Origin: Moraxella catarrhalis
Lineage (GTDB): Bacteria; Pseudomonadota; Gammaproteobacteria; Pseudomonadales; Moraxellaceae
Direction of reading: 5' to 3'
Assembly: GCF_001632285.1 (NCBI RefSeq)
Contig: NZ_LWAH01000016.1
Coordinates: forward strand, 310,001-374,000
Length of the DNA stretch: 64,000 bases
Shown: one piece after another, positions 46,870 to 56,534 of the stretch
Layout: each line of letters starts with the position of its first letter
How positions within the stretch are numbered: the first letter of the stretch is position 1
The notes under the pieces: generated by a model
Seen by the model: the letters and a program-made list of their open reading frames with translations, nothing else
What the model was told of the DNA's origin: nothing
Databases searched by the model: none
Made by a program: the position numbers and the translations under genes

Positions 46870-47436
46870 ATGACACAACATACCACCTCTGATTTTTTGC
46901 AAGCTCACAAGCAAGCTGAAACTTTCAGCCGATATATTGAAGTTTTACTACATGCCAGCGAAACACCGCTGACCGATAAAGATTTAAAAAAACATCTGAT
47001 GATCGGTTCAAATGAACTTCAAGATGCCTTGGCCATTCTGCAAGAACGGCTGTCTTATGGTGTATTGACACTCAATAAGACTGCCAGCGGTTATCGCTTG
47101 CAAATCAAAGACAGCTACAGTAGCCTAATTCAGCAGGTTTTTCCTGAGCGGCTAGAAAATCTAAGTCAAGCCTTGCTTGAAACCTTAAGCATCATTGCTT
47201 ATCAGCAACCTGTCACACGATCAGACATTGAGCAGGTGCGTGGCGTGGCAGTCTCTAGCAATATTTTGCGACAATTATTTGATAAAGGCTGGATTGTCGA
47301 AAATGGGCATAAGGACACTTTAGGTCGCCCTGCACTACTGCACACCACCCAAGCATTTTTGGATGCGTTTGGGCTAGATAGCTTAGATAGATTGCCACCA
47401 CTGCCTGACCTTGACCACCTAAAAATCAGGCAATGA
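46870..47436 (+). CDS. scpB: Segregation and condensation protein B
   Basis: Partner of ScpA in the SMC complex, with two winged-helix domains. The 188-residue protein has EVLLHASETPLTDKDLKKHL near the start and the second-domain signature LSQALLETLSIIAYQQPVTRSDIEQVRGV, then RQLFDKGWIVENGHKDTLGRPALLHTTQAFLDAFGLDSLDRLP. It follows scpA as usual, and rluB follows, an order common in proteobacteria. Confidence 0.95.
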   Translation: MTQHTTSDFLQAHKQAETFSRYIEVLLHASETPLTDKDLKKHLMIGSNELQDALAILQERLSYGVLTLNKTASGYRLQIKDSYSSLIQQVFPERLENLSQALLETLSIIAYQQPVTRSDIEQVRGVAVSSNILRQLFDKGWIVENGHKDTLGRPALLHTTQAFLDAFGLDSLDRLPPLPDLDHLKIRQ

Positions 47437-47586
47437 ACTTATAATGAACTTGTTAAACTCAGATGAATCATGTATGATGACAAGTTTTTCATCAGCGTTC
47501 GTGGGTGTTTATCTAGGCTAATCAACCATTAAACCGATATATTTCACATTGAGATAATGTTATAACCAATTTTCTGGATTTAAGTT

Positions 47587-48573
47587 ATGAATCAATCAAA
47601 ACCCAAAAACAACTCCACCATCAACGAACAAAACGCAACCAACAAACCTGCTGGCGAAAAACTACAAAAACTGCTTGCCAGATTGGGTTTGGGTTCACGC
47701 CGTGGGCTTGAAGAGATCATCAAATCAGGTCGCATTTCCATTAATGGTAAAGTCGCCACATTAGGCGATAGGGTTATCTTAACCGACGAAATCCGCATTG
47801 ACGGCCGTCAAGTACGCCTGAAAGCCGAGCGTGAAAAGCGTCGCCGTGTCATTGCTTATTATAAACCTGAAGGGGAAATCTGTTCAGCCTCTGACCCTCA
47901 AGGACGCCCGACCGTTTTTGACCGTTTACCAAAACTCACTAACGATCGCTGGGTGATGGTGGGTCGCTTGGACATCAATTCATCAGGTCTTTTGCTGTTT
48001 ACAAATGATGGTGAGCTTGCACATCGCCTGATGCACCCTTCTAGTGGGATAATCAGAGAGTATGCTGTACGAGTTTTAGGCGAGGTTACACCACAAATTG
48101 CCAGTCAACTCACCGCTGGTGTAGAGCTTGAAGATGGCGTTGCCAAATTTGATGACATCAAAGAAGGTGGCGGTATTGGTGTCAATAAATGGTATCATGT
48201 GACCATCAAAGAGGGTCGAAAACGAGAAGTTCGCCGTATGTTTGAAAGCCAAACACTCAAAGTATCTCGCTTGATTCGTACACGCTATGGCACCGTAATT
48301 TTGCCCAAAGAATTGCGTACAGGTCGTTTTATTGAGCTTGATGCCAGTGATATTGGCAAGCTGGTTGATTCTGTTGGTCTGCGTCAGCGTCAAGGTACAG
48401 GGCTAAATCACGCTACCAAAGAAAAACAAGCACGCATTCACAAAAAACCTTTAAAATCTCGTGAGATACGCCGTCAAAAGCACGAAGCCCACGAGCGACG
48501 AGAAGAACGCAAAAAACACACACCAAAACATCGTACACCCAATCTTAGCCGTACCAAATTTACCAAAATTTAA
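47587..48573 (+). CDS. rluB: 23S rRNA pseudouridine(2605) synthase
   Basis: Makes pseudouridine in 23S rRNA. The 328-residue protein has an S4 domain at about 25-80 (KLQKLLARLGLGSRRGLEEIIKSGRISINGK). The catalytic domain follows, with the Asp in GRLDINSSGLLLFTNDGEL, and has REYAVRVLGE, and EGRKREVRRMFESQTLKVSRLIRTRYG. A long basic C-terminal tail (about 270-328, rich in Lys, Arg and His) is usual for RluB. It follows scpB after 150 bases and ends at a terminator. Confidence 0.94.
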   Translation: MNQSKPKNNSTINEQNATNKPAGEKLQKLLARLGLGSRRGLEEIIKSGRISINGKVATLGDRVILTDEIRIDGRQVRLKAEREKRRRVIAYYKPEGEICSASDPQGRPTVFDRLPKLTNDRWVMVGRLDINSSGLLLFTNDGELAHRLMHPSSGIIREYAVRVLGEVTPQIASQLTAGVELEDGVAKFDDIKEGGGIGVNKWYHVTIKEGRKREVRRMFESQTLKVSRLIRTRYGTVILPKELRTGRFIELDASDIGKLVDSVGLRQRQGTGLNHATKEKQARIHKKPLKSREIRRQKHEAHERREERKKHTPKHRTPNLSRTKFTKI

Positions 48574-48604
48574 TAAGTTTATCTTAATTAAACAATAATA
48601 TAAT

Positions 48605-48629
48605 AAGCTGCCAAATGGCGGCTTTTTTA
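48605..48629 (+). terminator. Rho-independent terminator after rluB
   Basis: AAGCTGCC pairs with GGCGGCTT (one G-T pair) around AAAT, followed by TTTTTAT. It lies about 30 bases after the rluB stop codon. Confidence 0.88.
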
Positions 48630-48870
48630 TATGAAATTTGACACAATTTCAACCAATTTAGACTCACTTTTTTGACAACATTTTGACATTTATATTTAAA
48701 TAAATTGATTTATATTCACAATTTTTTGATTAAAATTTATCATCAAAAATAACCCATTCTCAAATTACAAAAAACTTGAATATTTTTTTCTGTACAAGCC
48801 ATTGATTTAATTGAAGTTGAGATTTGAATCATAGTTTTAATAATTAATCAATCTTTTATTTTAAGAAAAA

Positions 48871-48918
48871 ATAGGATATATTGTTGCCCTAAAACCATCC
48901 ATACACTAGATATGGTAT
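48871..48918 (+). promoter_or_regulatory. Pair of NrdR-like boxes upstream of nrdA
   Basis: ATAGGATATATTGTTG (48871-48886) and ACACTAGATATGGTAT (48903-48918) both resemble the NrdR box ACACTATATATAGTGT, with roughly 10-12 of 16 positions matching by eye. They are separated by 16 bases, giving a 32-base centre spacing (three helical turns), as known for NrdR operators. NrdR represses ribonucleotide reductase genes. nrdR itself is not in the window. Confidence 0.6.
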
Positions 48919-49040
48919 ATAAATTATCAAAGTGGTTGATTAGCCTCATTGGGCGATACTCACTCATTTTGTCACATGATTGATCGTATATCTGATACAA
49001 CGACTGATCAAAAACTGTATTCAAAACTTTTGGAGCCATA

Positions 49041-51317
49041 ATGACGCACATTGATACAATTAAAGTCACCAAGAGAGATGGTCGCCTTGAACCCATTAAT
49101 CTTGATAAAATTCACCGAGTCATTGCTTGGGCTGCTGAAGACTTAAATAATGTGTCTGTTTCTCAAGTTGAGCTAAAATCTCATATTCAATTTTATGAGG
49201 GGATTCGCACCCGTGACATTCACGAAACCATCATCAAAGCCGCCGCTGACCTGATTTCGGTAGAAACGCCAGATTATCAGTATTTGGCAGCTCGTTTGGC
49301 AATTTTTCACCTGCGTAAGATTGCTTATGGAAAGTTTGAACCACCGCATCTGTATGCTCATGTTAAGCATCTTACCGAACAAGGTAAATATGATCAGCAC
49401 ATTTTGGCAGATTACAGTATTGATGAGTTTAATGAGCTCAATGATTATGTGGATCATAACCGTGATATGAACCTAGCATATGCTGCTGTTGAGCAAATGA
49501 TGGGTAAGTATTTGGTACAAGACCGTGTGACCAAACGGGTTTATGAAAGTCCGCAATTTTTATATGTGTTGGTGGGCATGTGTTTATTTGCAGGCTATGA
49601 TAAAGCACAACGCCTTGACTATATCAAGCGTTTTTATGATGCCACCTCAAATTTTTACATCTCCTTACCCACACCGATTATGTCAGGGGTGCGTACACCG
49701 ACACGCCAATTTAGCTCGTGCGTTTTGGTTGAATGTGGCGATAATCTTGATAGCATTAATGCCACAACATCAGCAATTGTGCGTTATGTCTCACAGCGTG
49801 CTGGTATTGGTGTCAATGCTGGTGCTATCCGTGCGCTTGGCAGCCCAATTCGTGGTGGCGAAGCACAGCACACAGGCTGCATTCCATTTTTTAAAATGTT
49901 CCAAGCTGCTGTTAAATCATGTTCTCAAGGCGGCGTTCGTGGCGGTGCAGCAACTTTATTCTACCCAATTTGGCATTTAGAAGTTGAAAGCTTATTGGTG
50001 CTAAAAAATAATCGTGGTGTTGAAGATAACCGAGTGCGTCATATGGATTATGGCGTACAGATTAATAAAACCATGTACGCCAGATTAATTAAAGGCACTG
50101 ACATTACTTTATTTTCACCCTCAGATGTCCCAGGGCTTTATGAAGCATTCTTTGCCGATCAAGAAACTTTCGAGCGATTATATACCCAATATGAAGCCGA
50201 TGAAAATATTCGTAAACGCAAAGTACCTGCCCGTGATTTATTTAGCCTAATGCTGCAAGAAAGAGCAAGCACAGGCCGTATTTATATTCAAAATGTTGAC
50301 CACTGCAACACACATAGCCCCTTTGATCCGACGGTCGCACCGATTCGCCAATCTAATTTGTGCATGGAGATTGCCCTGCCAACAGCACCTTTGGATAACA
50401 TCAATGATGAAAAAGGTGAGATTGCGCTGTGTACTTTATCAGCGATTAATTTAGGTAAGATTGAAAAATTATCCGATATTGAAGAGCCTGCTGAGCTGAT
50501 CGTGCGTGCGCTTGATGCGTTGCTTGATTATCAAGATTATCCTGTAATTGCCGCCAAAAAAGGCAGTACCAATCGTCGCACTTTGGGCGTTGGCGTGATT
50601 AATTATGCGTATTATTTGGCAAAAAATGGAACTCGTTACTCCGATGCAGCGGCGCTTGGTTTAACCCATCGTACCTTTGAGGCACTGCAATATTATTTGC
50701 TCAAAGCATCAAACAAACTCGCCAAAGAACAAAGTGCTTGCCCTTGGTTTGATCAAACCACATACAGCCAAGGCATTTTGCCTATTGATACTTATAAAAA
50801 GGATTTGGACAGCATTTGTACCGAACCTTTGCATCTTGATTGGGAAAGTCTACGCACAAATATCAAAGCCTACGGTTTGCGTAACTCTACCCTATCCGCC
50901 TTGATGCCATCAGAGACCAGCTCTCAGATTGCCAACGCAACCAACGGCATTGAGCCGCCTCGTGGTTTGGTATCCATCAAAGCGTCTAAAGATGGTATTT
51001 TAAAGCAAGTTGTGCCTGAGATTGAACGCTTGGCAAGTCAATATGAACTGCTTTGGAATATTCCTGATAATAATGGCTATCTGCGTTTGGTTGGAATCAT
51101 GCAAAAATTCATTGATCAGTCCATCTCCGCCAACACCAATTATGACCCCACTAAATTTGAAGGTGGTAAAGTCCCGATGAAAGTGCTGATTCAAGATCTG
51201 CTAACCGCTTATAAATTTGGTGTCAAAACTTTATATTATCATAATACGCGTGATGGTGCTGATGATGCCCAAGGCGACTTGGACGATGGCTGTGCAGGTG
51301 GTGCGTGCAAGCTTTAA
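49041..51317 (+). CDS. nrdA: Ribonucleoside-diphosphate reductase, alpha subunit (class Ia)
   Basis: Reduces ribonucleoside diphosphates to deoxyribonucleotides with NrdB. The 758-residue protein has an N-terminal ATP cone (VTKRDGRLEPINLDKIHRVIAWAAEDL), the active-site Cys in RQFSSCVLVECGDNL, the thiyl-radical Cys in RQSNLCMEIALP, the Glu three codons on, and the redox pair at the C-terminal end GCAGGACKL. The gene has NrdR-like boxes upstream and a terminator downstream. nrdB does not follow, which is unusual for the class Ia operon. Confidence 0.97.
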   Translation: MTHIDTIKVTKRDGRLEPINLDKIHRVIAWAAEDLNNVSVSQVELKSHIQFYEGIRTRDIHETIIKAAADLISVETPDYQYLAARLAIFHLRKIAYGKFEPPHLYAHVKHLTEQGKYDQHILADYSIDEFNELNDYVDHNRDMNLAYAAVEQMMGKYLVQDRVTKRVYESPQFLYVLVGMCLFAGYDKAQRLDYIKRFYDATSNFYISLPTPIMSGVRTPTRQFSSCVLVECGDNLDSINATTSAIVRYVSQRAGIGVNAGAIRALGSPIRGGEAQHTGCIPFFKMFQAAVKSCSQGGVRGGAATLFYPIWHLEVESLLVLKNNRGVEDNRVRHMDYGVQINKTMYARLIKGTDITLFSPSDVPGLYEAFFADQETFERLYTQYEADENIRKRKVPARDLFSLMLQERASTGRIYIQNVDHCNTHSPFDPTVAPIRQSNLCMEIALPTAPLDNINDEKGEIALCTLSAINLGKIEKLSDIEEPAELIVRALDALLDYQDYPVIAAKKGSTNRRTLGVGVINYAYYLAKNGTRYSDAAALGLTHRTFEALQYYLLKASNKLAKEQSACPWFDQTTYSQGILPIDTYKKDLDSICTEPLHLDWESLRTNIKAYGLRNSTLSALMPSETSSQIANATNGIEPPRGLVSIKASKDGILKQVVPEIERLASQYELLWNIPDNNGYLRLVGIMQKFIDQSISANTNYDPTKFEGGKVPMKVLIQDLLTAYKFGVKTLYYHNTRDGADDAQGDLDDGCAGGACKL

Positions 51318-51331
51318 GATATCAAAATATC

Positions 51332-51366
51332 GCCCAATTTGTTTGCCAAGTTGGGCTAATTTTATA
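51332..51366 (+). terminator. Terminator after nrdA
   Basis: GCCCAATTTG pairs with CAAGTTGGGC (one wobble) around five bases, followed by TAATTTTAT. It starts 15 bases after the nrdA stop codon and confirms that nrdB is not cotranscribed. Confidence 0.75.
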
Positions 51367-51439
51367 TTTATGGCATAATATCCCTTAATCATTAATTGCT
51401 GAGTTTGGATTTTCTTGCATTTTTATCACTCAGATTATA

Positions 51440-51448
51440 TGCTATAAT
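51440..51448 (+). promoter_or_regulatory. Extended -10 promoter element of ybaB-recR
   Basis: TGCTATAAT lies about 45 bases before the ybaB ATG. No strong -35 is seen, as in other TGnTATAAT promoters in this window. Confidence 0.6.
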
Positions 51449-51493
51449 GTGTCAATTATTTAGTTAATTATTTACATCTTAGGAAGATTGCCT

Positions 51494-51826
51494 ATGAATA
51501 TTCAAGCATTAATGCAACAAGCCCAAGCCATGCAAAAACAAGTTGAAAAAAATGTTGAAGCTGCCAAAGCAAGTCTTGCAACCAAGGAAGTGCAAGGCGA
51601 AGCAGGCAATGGCTTGGTCAAAGTTACCATGACAGGTCGCCATGTCGTTAAGCGTTTAGCCATTGACCCAAGTCTAATGGATGATGAGCCTGACATGATA
51701 GAAGATTTGGTAGCTGCCGCAATTAATGATGCGGTGCGTCAAGCAGATGAACTGTATGAAGAGGTGATGGCTGGTGCGACAACTGGCATGGGTCTGCCAC
51801 CTAGTATGAAAGGCTTGTTTGGCTAA
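51494..51826 (+). CDS. ybaB: YbaB/EbfC family nucleoid-associated protein
   Basis: A 110-residue dimeric DNA-binding protein. It has [19 protein letters not shown] at the start, [21 protein letters not shown] in the middle and [32 protein letters not shown] at the end, all standard. AGGA nine bases upstream supports ATG at 51494 rather than TTG at 51488. It is directly followed by recR, the usual dnaX-ybaB-recR order minus dnaX. Confidence 0.96.
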   Translation: MNIQALMQQAQAMQKQVEKNVEAAKASLATKEVQGEAGNGLVKVTMTGRHVVKRLAIDPSLMDDEPDMIEDLVAAAINDAVRQADELYEEVMAGATTGMGLPPSMKGLFG

Positions 51827-52423
51827 ATGCTCACCCCAAAACTGGATAAACTCATCAAAGAGCTACAAGTCTTACCAAGTGTAGGACAAAAATCAGCTCA
51901 GCGAATGGCGCTACAGCTTTTGACCAAAAAACGCACCCAAGGATTATCTTTGGCGGCTGCACTTGAGACTGCGATGCACGACATTAAAGAATGCTTGCAG
52001 TGTCACTCCTTTAGTGATGATGAGATTTGCCCAATTTGCTTAGATCATCGCCGTGATGATGGGCTACTATGTGTTGTTGAGAATGCATCAGATGTCATGG
52101 CGATTGAGCAAAGTGGTGCTTATCGTGGCAAGTATTTTGTACTTGGTGGGCATTTATCGCCCATCGATGGTATCAATGCCAATGATTTGCATATTGATCA
52201 GTTGATTCATCGCATCAGGCATGAAGCGATCCATGAGGTGATCTTAGCCACTGGTGCCACGGTTGAAGGACAAACCACGGCTTTTTTTATTCATGATGCC
52301 ATCTGTACCCATGTACCCAAAATTACCCGTCTTGCTCAGGGCATTCCTATGGGCGGTGAACTTGGATATGTGGACAGCATCACACTACATCAAGCACTAC
52401 AAAATCGCAGTAATATATCGTAG
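51827..52423 (+). CDS. recR: Recombination mediator protein RecR
   Basis: Works with RecF and RecO to load RecA on gapped DNA. The 198-residue protein has a helix-hairpin-helix ([25 protein letters not shown]), a four-cysteine zinc motif ([18 protein letters not shown]) and a Toprim domain ([36 protein letters not shown]). The ATG immediately follows the ybaB stop codon with no gap, so the two are translationally coupled. Confidence 0.97.
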   Translation: MLTPKLDKLIKELQVLPSVGQKSAQRMALQLLTKKRTQGLSLAAALETAMHDIKECLQCHSFSDDEICPICLDHRRDDGLLCVVENASDVMAIEQSGAYRGKYFVLGGHLSPIDGINANDLHIDQLIHRIRHEAIHEVILATGATVEGQTTAFFIHDAICTHVPKITRLAQGIPMGGELGYVDSITLHQALQNRSNIS

Positions 52424-52442
52424 TAATATATAATGATCAATT

Positions 52443-53666
52443 ATGACTATACCAACTCTTGAGTTTCCAAAATTTACCATCAATCAAGCGGCTTGTGATG
52501 GACTGCCAACCATTTGGGTGCAAAATGATGATGATCTGTACGCACTGATTGATGAGATTGATGCTAGCGATGTGGTCGCACTTGATACTGAATTTATCAA
52601 ACGAACAACCTATTACCCAATTTTGGCACTGATACAAATCAATACTGGCAATGCCATTTATCTAATTGACGCACCTAAGCTGGATTTGACCGAATTTTGG
52701 CAAGCACTTGCTGAGGTGCCAATAATGGTATGGTACGCATGCGGCGAAGATTTGGGAATTTTTTATTTACTGGCCAAATGCCCACCACTGACCAATATTT
52801 TTGATGTACAAATTGGGGTAGCTTATTTATCAGGTAAATTACAAGCTGGTTATAGCCAAGCTCTTAATGAAATGCTTGGCATTGAGATTGATAAAGGCGA
52901 AAGCCAGTCAAATTGGCTAGCGAGACCTTTGTCTTATGAACAAGAGACTTATGCTGCTAATGATGTCCGCTACTTATTAAAATTATATGAAGTTGTACGC
53001 ACCGAATTGGCAGCTCGTGGCATTTTAAATTGCGTCCTTGAAGACAGTAATCACTATGCTCGAGAACTGCACACCATTCAAAATCAACCCGATGAGATGC
53101 TGTATCTAGACTTATTAGCACCGATTTATAATCGCCGTCAATTGGGAGTACTTCAGCAGCTCACCATTTGGCGTGAAGCATTGGCAAGAGCAACCAATGA
53201 ACCCAGAAGCTTTATTATCAGCAAACAGGCACTTAGGGAAATTGTTCAAGACATGCCTGATAGTATCAAGCTTTTGGCTCGTACTACCATCAACCGAGCT
53301 GTGCTAAGACGCTATGGTAACGAAATTGTACGCATCATTTGCCAAGTCAAAAATATGCCTGATGGCAATCTGCCTGCATTACCGCCACCGACTTATCATA
53401 GTAAATCCAAACCCTTTAAAAATGACTTAAATGATATCATCAATGCCTACAGTCAAAGCCACTACATTCCCCCTAATTTATTATTAAAAAACCGTTGGAT
53501 GAATGACTTATTGGTCTTGGTTGCTTATGATGGCTTAATTGAAGAATTACCGCTTGAATTGCTTGGTTATCGTCAAAGTTTAATCACAAACAATATTTTA
53601 CCAGCATTAAGACCCTATAAAGAACATATTTTAGAAGTTTTAAATACACCTGAATATAACCATTGA
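52443..53666 (+). CDS. rnd: Ribonuclease D
   Basis: 3'-5' exonuclease that trims tRNA and other RNAs. The 407-residue protein has a DEDDy exonuclease domain: VALDTEFIKRTTYYP (Exo I Asp and Glu), YACGEDLGIFY (Exo II Asp) and YAANDVRYLLKLYE (Exo III Tyr and Asp). An HRDC domain follows (about 215-300; RRQLGVLQQLTIWREALARATNEPRSFIISKQALREI), then a helical C-terminus. It lies 19 bases after recR. The next gene begins just beyond its stop. Confidence 0.94.
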   Translation: MTIPTLEFPKFTINQAACDGLPTIWVQNDDDLYALIDEIDASDVVALDTEFIKRTTYYPILALIQINTGNAIYLIDAPKLDLTEFWQALAEVPIMVWYACGEDLGIFYLLAKCPPLTNIFDVQIGVAYLSGKLQAGYSQALNEMLGIEIDKGESQSNWLARPLSYEQETYAANDVRYLLKLYEVVRTELAARGILNCVLEDSNHYARELHTIQNQPDEMLYLDLLAPIYNRRQLGVLQQLTIWREALARATNEPRSFIISKQALREIVQDMPDSIKLLARTTINRAVLRRYGNEIVRIICQVKNMPDGNLPALPPPTYHSKSKPFKNDLNDIINAYSQSHYIPPNLLLKNRWMNDLLVLVAYDGLIEELPLELLGYRQSLITNNILPALRPYKEHILEVLNTPEYNH

Positions 53667-53674
53667 TTATACAC

Positions 53675-54310
53675 ATGAATTATCAAGATAAATTTGCACG
53701 CATTGTCGTCTATTGTGGTTCAAACTTTGGCGATACACCTGCTTATTATCATGCCGCCCAAAGCTTAGGTAAAACTTTGGCAGAGCATGACATCACCTTG
53801 GTTTATGGTGGTGGCAATGTTGGCTTGATGGGCACGATTGCAGACAGCATCATCGCACATGGTGGAAAAAGTATTGGTATTATTCCCAGATTTTTGAAGG
53901 ATAAAGAAGTCGCTCATCATGGGCTAAGCGAGCTTATCATCACAGAAGATATGGCAAGTCGTAAACTAAAGATGATATCCTTAGCAGATGCTTTTATTGC
54001 TCTTCCTGGTGGTATTGGTACCTACGAAGAGCTTTTCGAGGTCATGTCACTGGCACAATTGCGTCAGCACGCCAAGCCAATTGGTGTTCTTAATGTTGAT
54101 GGGTTTTTTAACCCTTTTCTTAAATTGCTTGAACAGACAGCAAAAGCAGGCTTTATGCCCGTTTCAAATATTAATTTGATTTGTGTGGCCGACAACATCC
54201 CCACACTACTGACAAAAATGGCAACTTACCGGTTTACCGAATCTCAAAAATGGGTCAAGCCCAGTTGGATGGATGAGACATCGGCTTATACTGTACCCAA
54301 ATTCACCTAA
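53675..54310 (+). CDS. LOG family protein (TIGR00730, cytokinin riboside phosphorylase-like)
   Basis: A 211-residue Rossmann-fold protein of the lysine-decarboxylase-like LOG family, which cleaves nucleoside 5'-monophosphates to the base and ribose 5-phosphate. The two diagnostic motifs are YGGGNVGLMG and PGGIGTYEELFE, preceded by the catalytic Arg in MASRKLKM. VVYCGSNFGD is the usual N-terminus. The frame opens with TTG, but the first ATG is at 53675. In bacteria these proteins act in nucleotide salvage or PpnN-like AMP cleavage, and the exact substrate is unknown. Confidence 0.9.
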   Translation: MNYQDKFARIVVYCGSNFGDTPAYYHAAQSLGKTLAEHDITLVYGGGNVGLMGTIADSIIAHGGKSIGIIPRFLKDKEVAHHGLSELIITEDMASRKLKMISLADAFIALPGGIGTYEELFEVMSLAQLRQHAKPIGVLNVDGFFNPFLKLLEQTAKAGFMPVSNINLICVADNIPTLLTKMATYRFTESQKWVKPSWMDETSAYTVPKFT

Positions 54311-54357
54311 ACAGACATCAGTTTGCCAAATTGTACCAAAATATGACAAAAAAACAC

Positions 54358-54385
54358 TTGCAATAAAATAAAACGAATGTACACT
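54358..54385 (+). promoter_or_regulatory. Candidate promoter of accB-accC
   Basis: TTGCAA and TACACT are separated by 16 bases. This would give a leader of about 120 bases. The leader holds a small AAAGGC/GCCTTT hairpin near 54450-54470 before the AAGGTAAT ribosome binding site. Confidence 0.5.
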
Positions 54386-54513
54386 ATATAAAGATAATTT
54401 TTAAACCATCTTGGCTGTTTGCTTAATCGGTGGTAAGTTTTGCTCGCTAAAGGCGTGGATAGCCTTTTGACTGGCGTAATATTAACATTCTTATTTTTAT
54501 CAAGGTAATACTG

Positions 54514-54936
54514 ATGGACATCAAAAAAATTCGTGAACTTTTAGATCTGATGGAAGAAAAAGATCTGTTAAATTTGGAATATGGTTATGATGACAAATAC
54601 ATCAGCCTTACTCGTAATACTGCCGTGCAGACAGTCGCTACCACCCAAGTTGTTTCAGCAGCACCGTCAGCCACAACTCCTGCTGTCGTCAAGCCAAGTG
54701 GTCAGCTTGAAACTTCGCCCATGGTTGGCGTCTTTTATTCAGCACCCAGCCCTAATGATCCTCCTTTTGTCAAAGTAGGTCAAAAAGTTGAGGCTGGTGA
54801 TACGCTTGGTATCATCGAAGCCATGAAAATCATGAATCCCTTAGAAGCCACCCAAAGCGGTATTATTGAAGAAATCTTGGTTAAGAATGCCGAAGTGGTC
54901 GAATTTGGTCAGCCTGTCATTCGCTACAAAGCCTAA
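54514..54936 (+). CDS. accB: Biotin carboxyl carrier protein of acetyl-CoA carboxylase
   Basis: Carries carboxybiotin between AccC and the carboxyltransferase in fatty-acid synthesis. The 140-residue protein has an N-terminal helical part ([19 protein letters not shown]), an Ala-, Pro- and Thr-rich linker, and the C-terminal biotinyl domain with the "thumb" region and the biotinylated Lys (about 107) in [19 protein letters not shown] precedes the ATG. accC follows after 12 bases. Confidence 0.97.
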   Translation: MDIKKIRELLDLMEEKDLLNLEYGYDDKYISLTRNTAVQTVATTQVVSAAPSATTPAVVKPSGQLETSPMVGVFYSAPSPNDPPFVKVGQKVEAGDTLGIIEAMKIMNPLEATQSGIIEEILVKNAEVVEFGQPVIRYKA

Positions 54937-54948
54937 CAGGAAGACACT

Positions 54949-56292
54949 ATGATTAAAAAACTTCTCATTGCAAACCGTGGCGAGATTGCTCTACGCATCG
55001 TGCGTGCGTGCAAGCAATTGGGCATTGCGACAGTAGGCGTTTACTCTACTGCTGATAAAGACTTGATGCACTTACGCTTTGTTGATGAAGCGGTATGTAT
55101 CGGTAATGCGCCTTCCGCTCACAGTTATTTGGATATTAATGCCCTACTGGCAGCAGCTGAGATTACCGCAGCTGATGCCATTCATCCTGGATATGGGTTT
55201 TTGTCAGAAAATGCTGAATTTGCTGAACGGGTTGAAGAGGCAGGCTTAACTTTTGTTGGCCCGCACCCAGAGCACATTCGATTAATGGGCAATAAAGTTT
55301 CTGCAATCAATGCCATGAAAGAAGCTGGCGTACCAACGGTACCAGGTTCTATCGGTGCAATCACTTTAGGTAATGCTGAAGAGCAAGCTCGTGAAATTGG
55401 CTTTCCATTGATTGTCAAAGCTGCAGCTGGTGGCGGTGGTCGTGGCATGCGAGTTGTTGAGCGTTTTGAAGAACTGTTAATCCAAGTTCAAGCCGCCAAA
55501 ACCGAAGCTCAAAATGCCTTTGGTGATGATACGGTCTACATGGAGCGTTTTTTAAAAAATCCTCGCCATGTTGAGGTACAGGTGTTGGGTGATGGTAATG
55601 GTAATGCTTTGCATTTATTTGACCGAGACTGTTCATTGCAACGCAGGCATCAAAAAGTACTCGAAGAAGCACCTGCTCCAGATATTCCTGATGAGGTTCG
55701 TACGCCAATTTTAGAAGCATGCGTTCATGCCTGTAAAAAAATCGGTTATCGTGGTGCAGGCACCTTTGAATTTTTATACGAAAATGGTGAATTTTTCTTT
55801 ATTGAGATGAATACCCGTGTACAAGTTGAGCACCCCGTAACCGAGATGATTACAGGCATCGATATCGTGGTCGAACAATTAAAAATCGCCGCAGGGTATG
55901 GATTATCCTATCATCAAGATGAAATTACGATTCGAGGTCATGCCATCGAATGCCGTATTAATGCTGAAGACCCAAAAACTTTTATGCCATCACCTGGTCA
56001 AATTCAGCGTTTATTCACTCCAAGTGGTTCAGGGATTCGCTTTGATTCACATCTTTATCAAGGCTATACCATTCCAAGCTACTATGACTCTTTAATCGGT
56101 AAGCTCATATGCCATGCCCAAACTCGCCGACAAGCTATTGCTAAGACATTGCACGCTTTAGATGAGCTGGTTATTGAGGGCATCAAAACCAATATTCCTT
56201 TACATCGAGATGTCATCTTGCAAGATGAGGCATTTTGTGAAGAGGCACAAAATATTCATTATCTTGAAGGTCATATGCTAAAAACGCAATGA
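54949..56292 (+). CDS. accC: Biotin carboxylase of acetyl-CoA carboxylase
   Basis: ATP-dependent carboxylation of biotin on AccB. The 447-residue protein starts [22 protein letters not shown] and has [15 protein letters not shown], the ATP-grasp glycine loop [58 protein letters not shown], and [13 protein letters not shown]. These are the standard ATP-, bicarbonate- and biotin-binding motifs. A hairpin terminator follows, closing the accBC operon. Confidence 0.98.
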   Translation: MIKKLLIANRGEIALRIVRACKQLGIATVGVYSTADKDLMHLRFVDEAVCIGNAPSAHSYLDINALLAAAEITAADAIHPGYGFLSENAEFAERVEEAGLTFVGPHPEHIRLMGNKVSAINAMKEAGVPTVPGSIGAITLGNAEEQAREIGFPLIVKAAAGGGGRGMRVVERFEELLIQVQAAKTEAQNAFGDDTVYMERFLKNPRHVEVQVLGDGNGNALHLFDRDCSLQRRHQKVLEEAPAPDIPDEVRTPILEACVHACKKIGYRGAGTFEFLYENGEFFFIEMNTRVQVEHPVTEMITGIDIVVEQLKIAAGYGLSYHQDEITIRGHAIECRINAEDPKTFMPSPGQIQRLFTPSGSGIRFDSHLYQGYTIPSYYDSLIGKLICHAQTRRQAIAKTLHALDELVIEGIKTNIPLHRDVILQDEAFCEEAQNIHYLEGHMLKTQ

Positions 56293-56315
56293 TTGGGCAT
56301 GTTTCAATCGATTAC

Positions 56316-56341
56316 AAAGCAGTCAAAATTTGACTGCTTTT
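56316..56341 (+). terminator. Terminator after accC
   Basis: AAGCAGTCAAA and TTTGACTGCTT form a perfect stem with a short AT loop, followed by TTCATTATTT. It lies about 25 bases after the accC stop. Confidence 0.82.
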
Positions 56342-56534
56342 CATTATTTTAGCATAATTATTTGATACACTAAAAAGACGATCGCTAAAATCTACTCAAA
56401 AGATTGAATTTATCGCTGATAATCCCAATGTAAGCGTTGTTTGATTTCATCACATGGCAATTGGTTGATTATTTGATTTGATTGCAATTTATCACTGTCA
56501 ACCAAGGTATTTGCCACAATAAAAGGAATAGTCT

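Larger units (their letters stand above)
48574..49040. other. AT-rich control region upstream of nrdA
   Basis: These 467 bases hold the rluB terminator (48605-48629) and a pair of NrdR-like boxes (48871-48918). The stretch from about 48640 to 48860 is very AT-rich, and I see no gene or repeat in it. Downstream of the boxes is a leader of about 120 bases to the nrdA ATG. Confidence 0.5.

Noticed and set aside
48983-48998. Third NrdR-like box (ATCGTATATCTGATAC)
   Set aside because: About half the positions match the consensus, and its 80-base distance from the other boxes does not fit NrdR spacing.
48848-49096. Minus-strand open frame of 82 codons upstream of nrdA
   Set aside because: It crosses the nrdA start and the NrdR-like boxes, has no ribosome binding site, and shows no family features.
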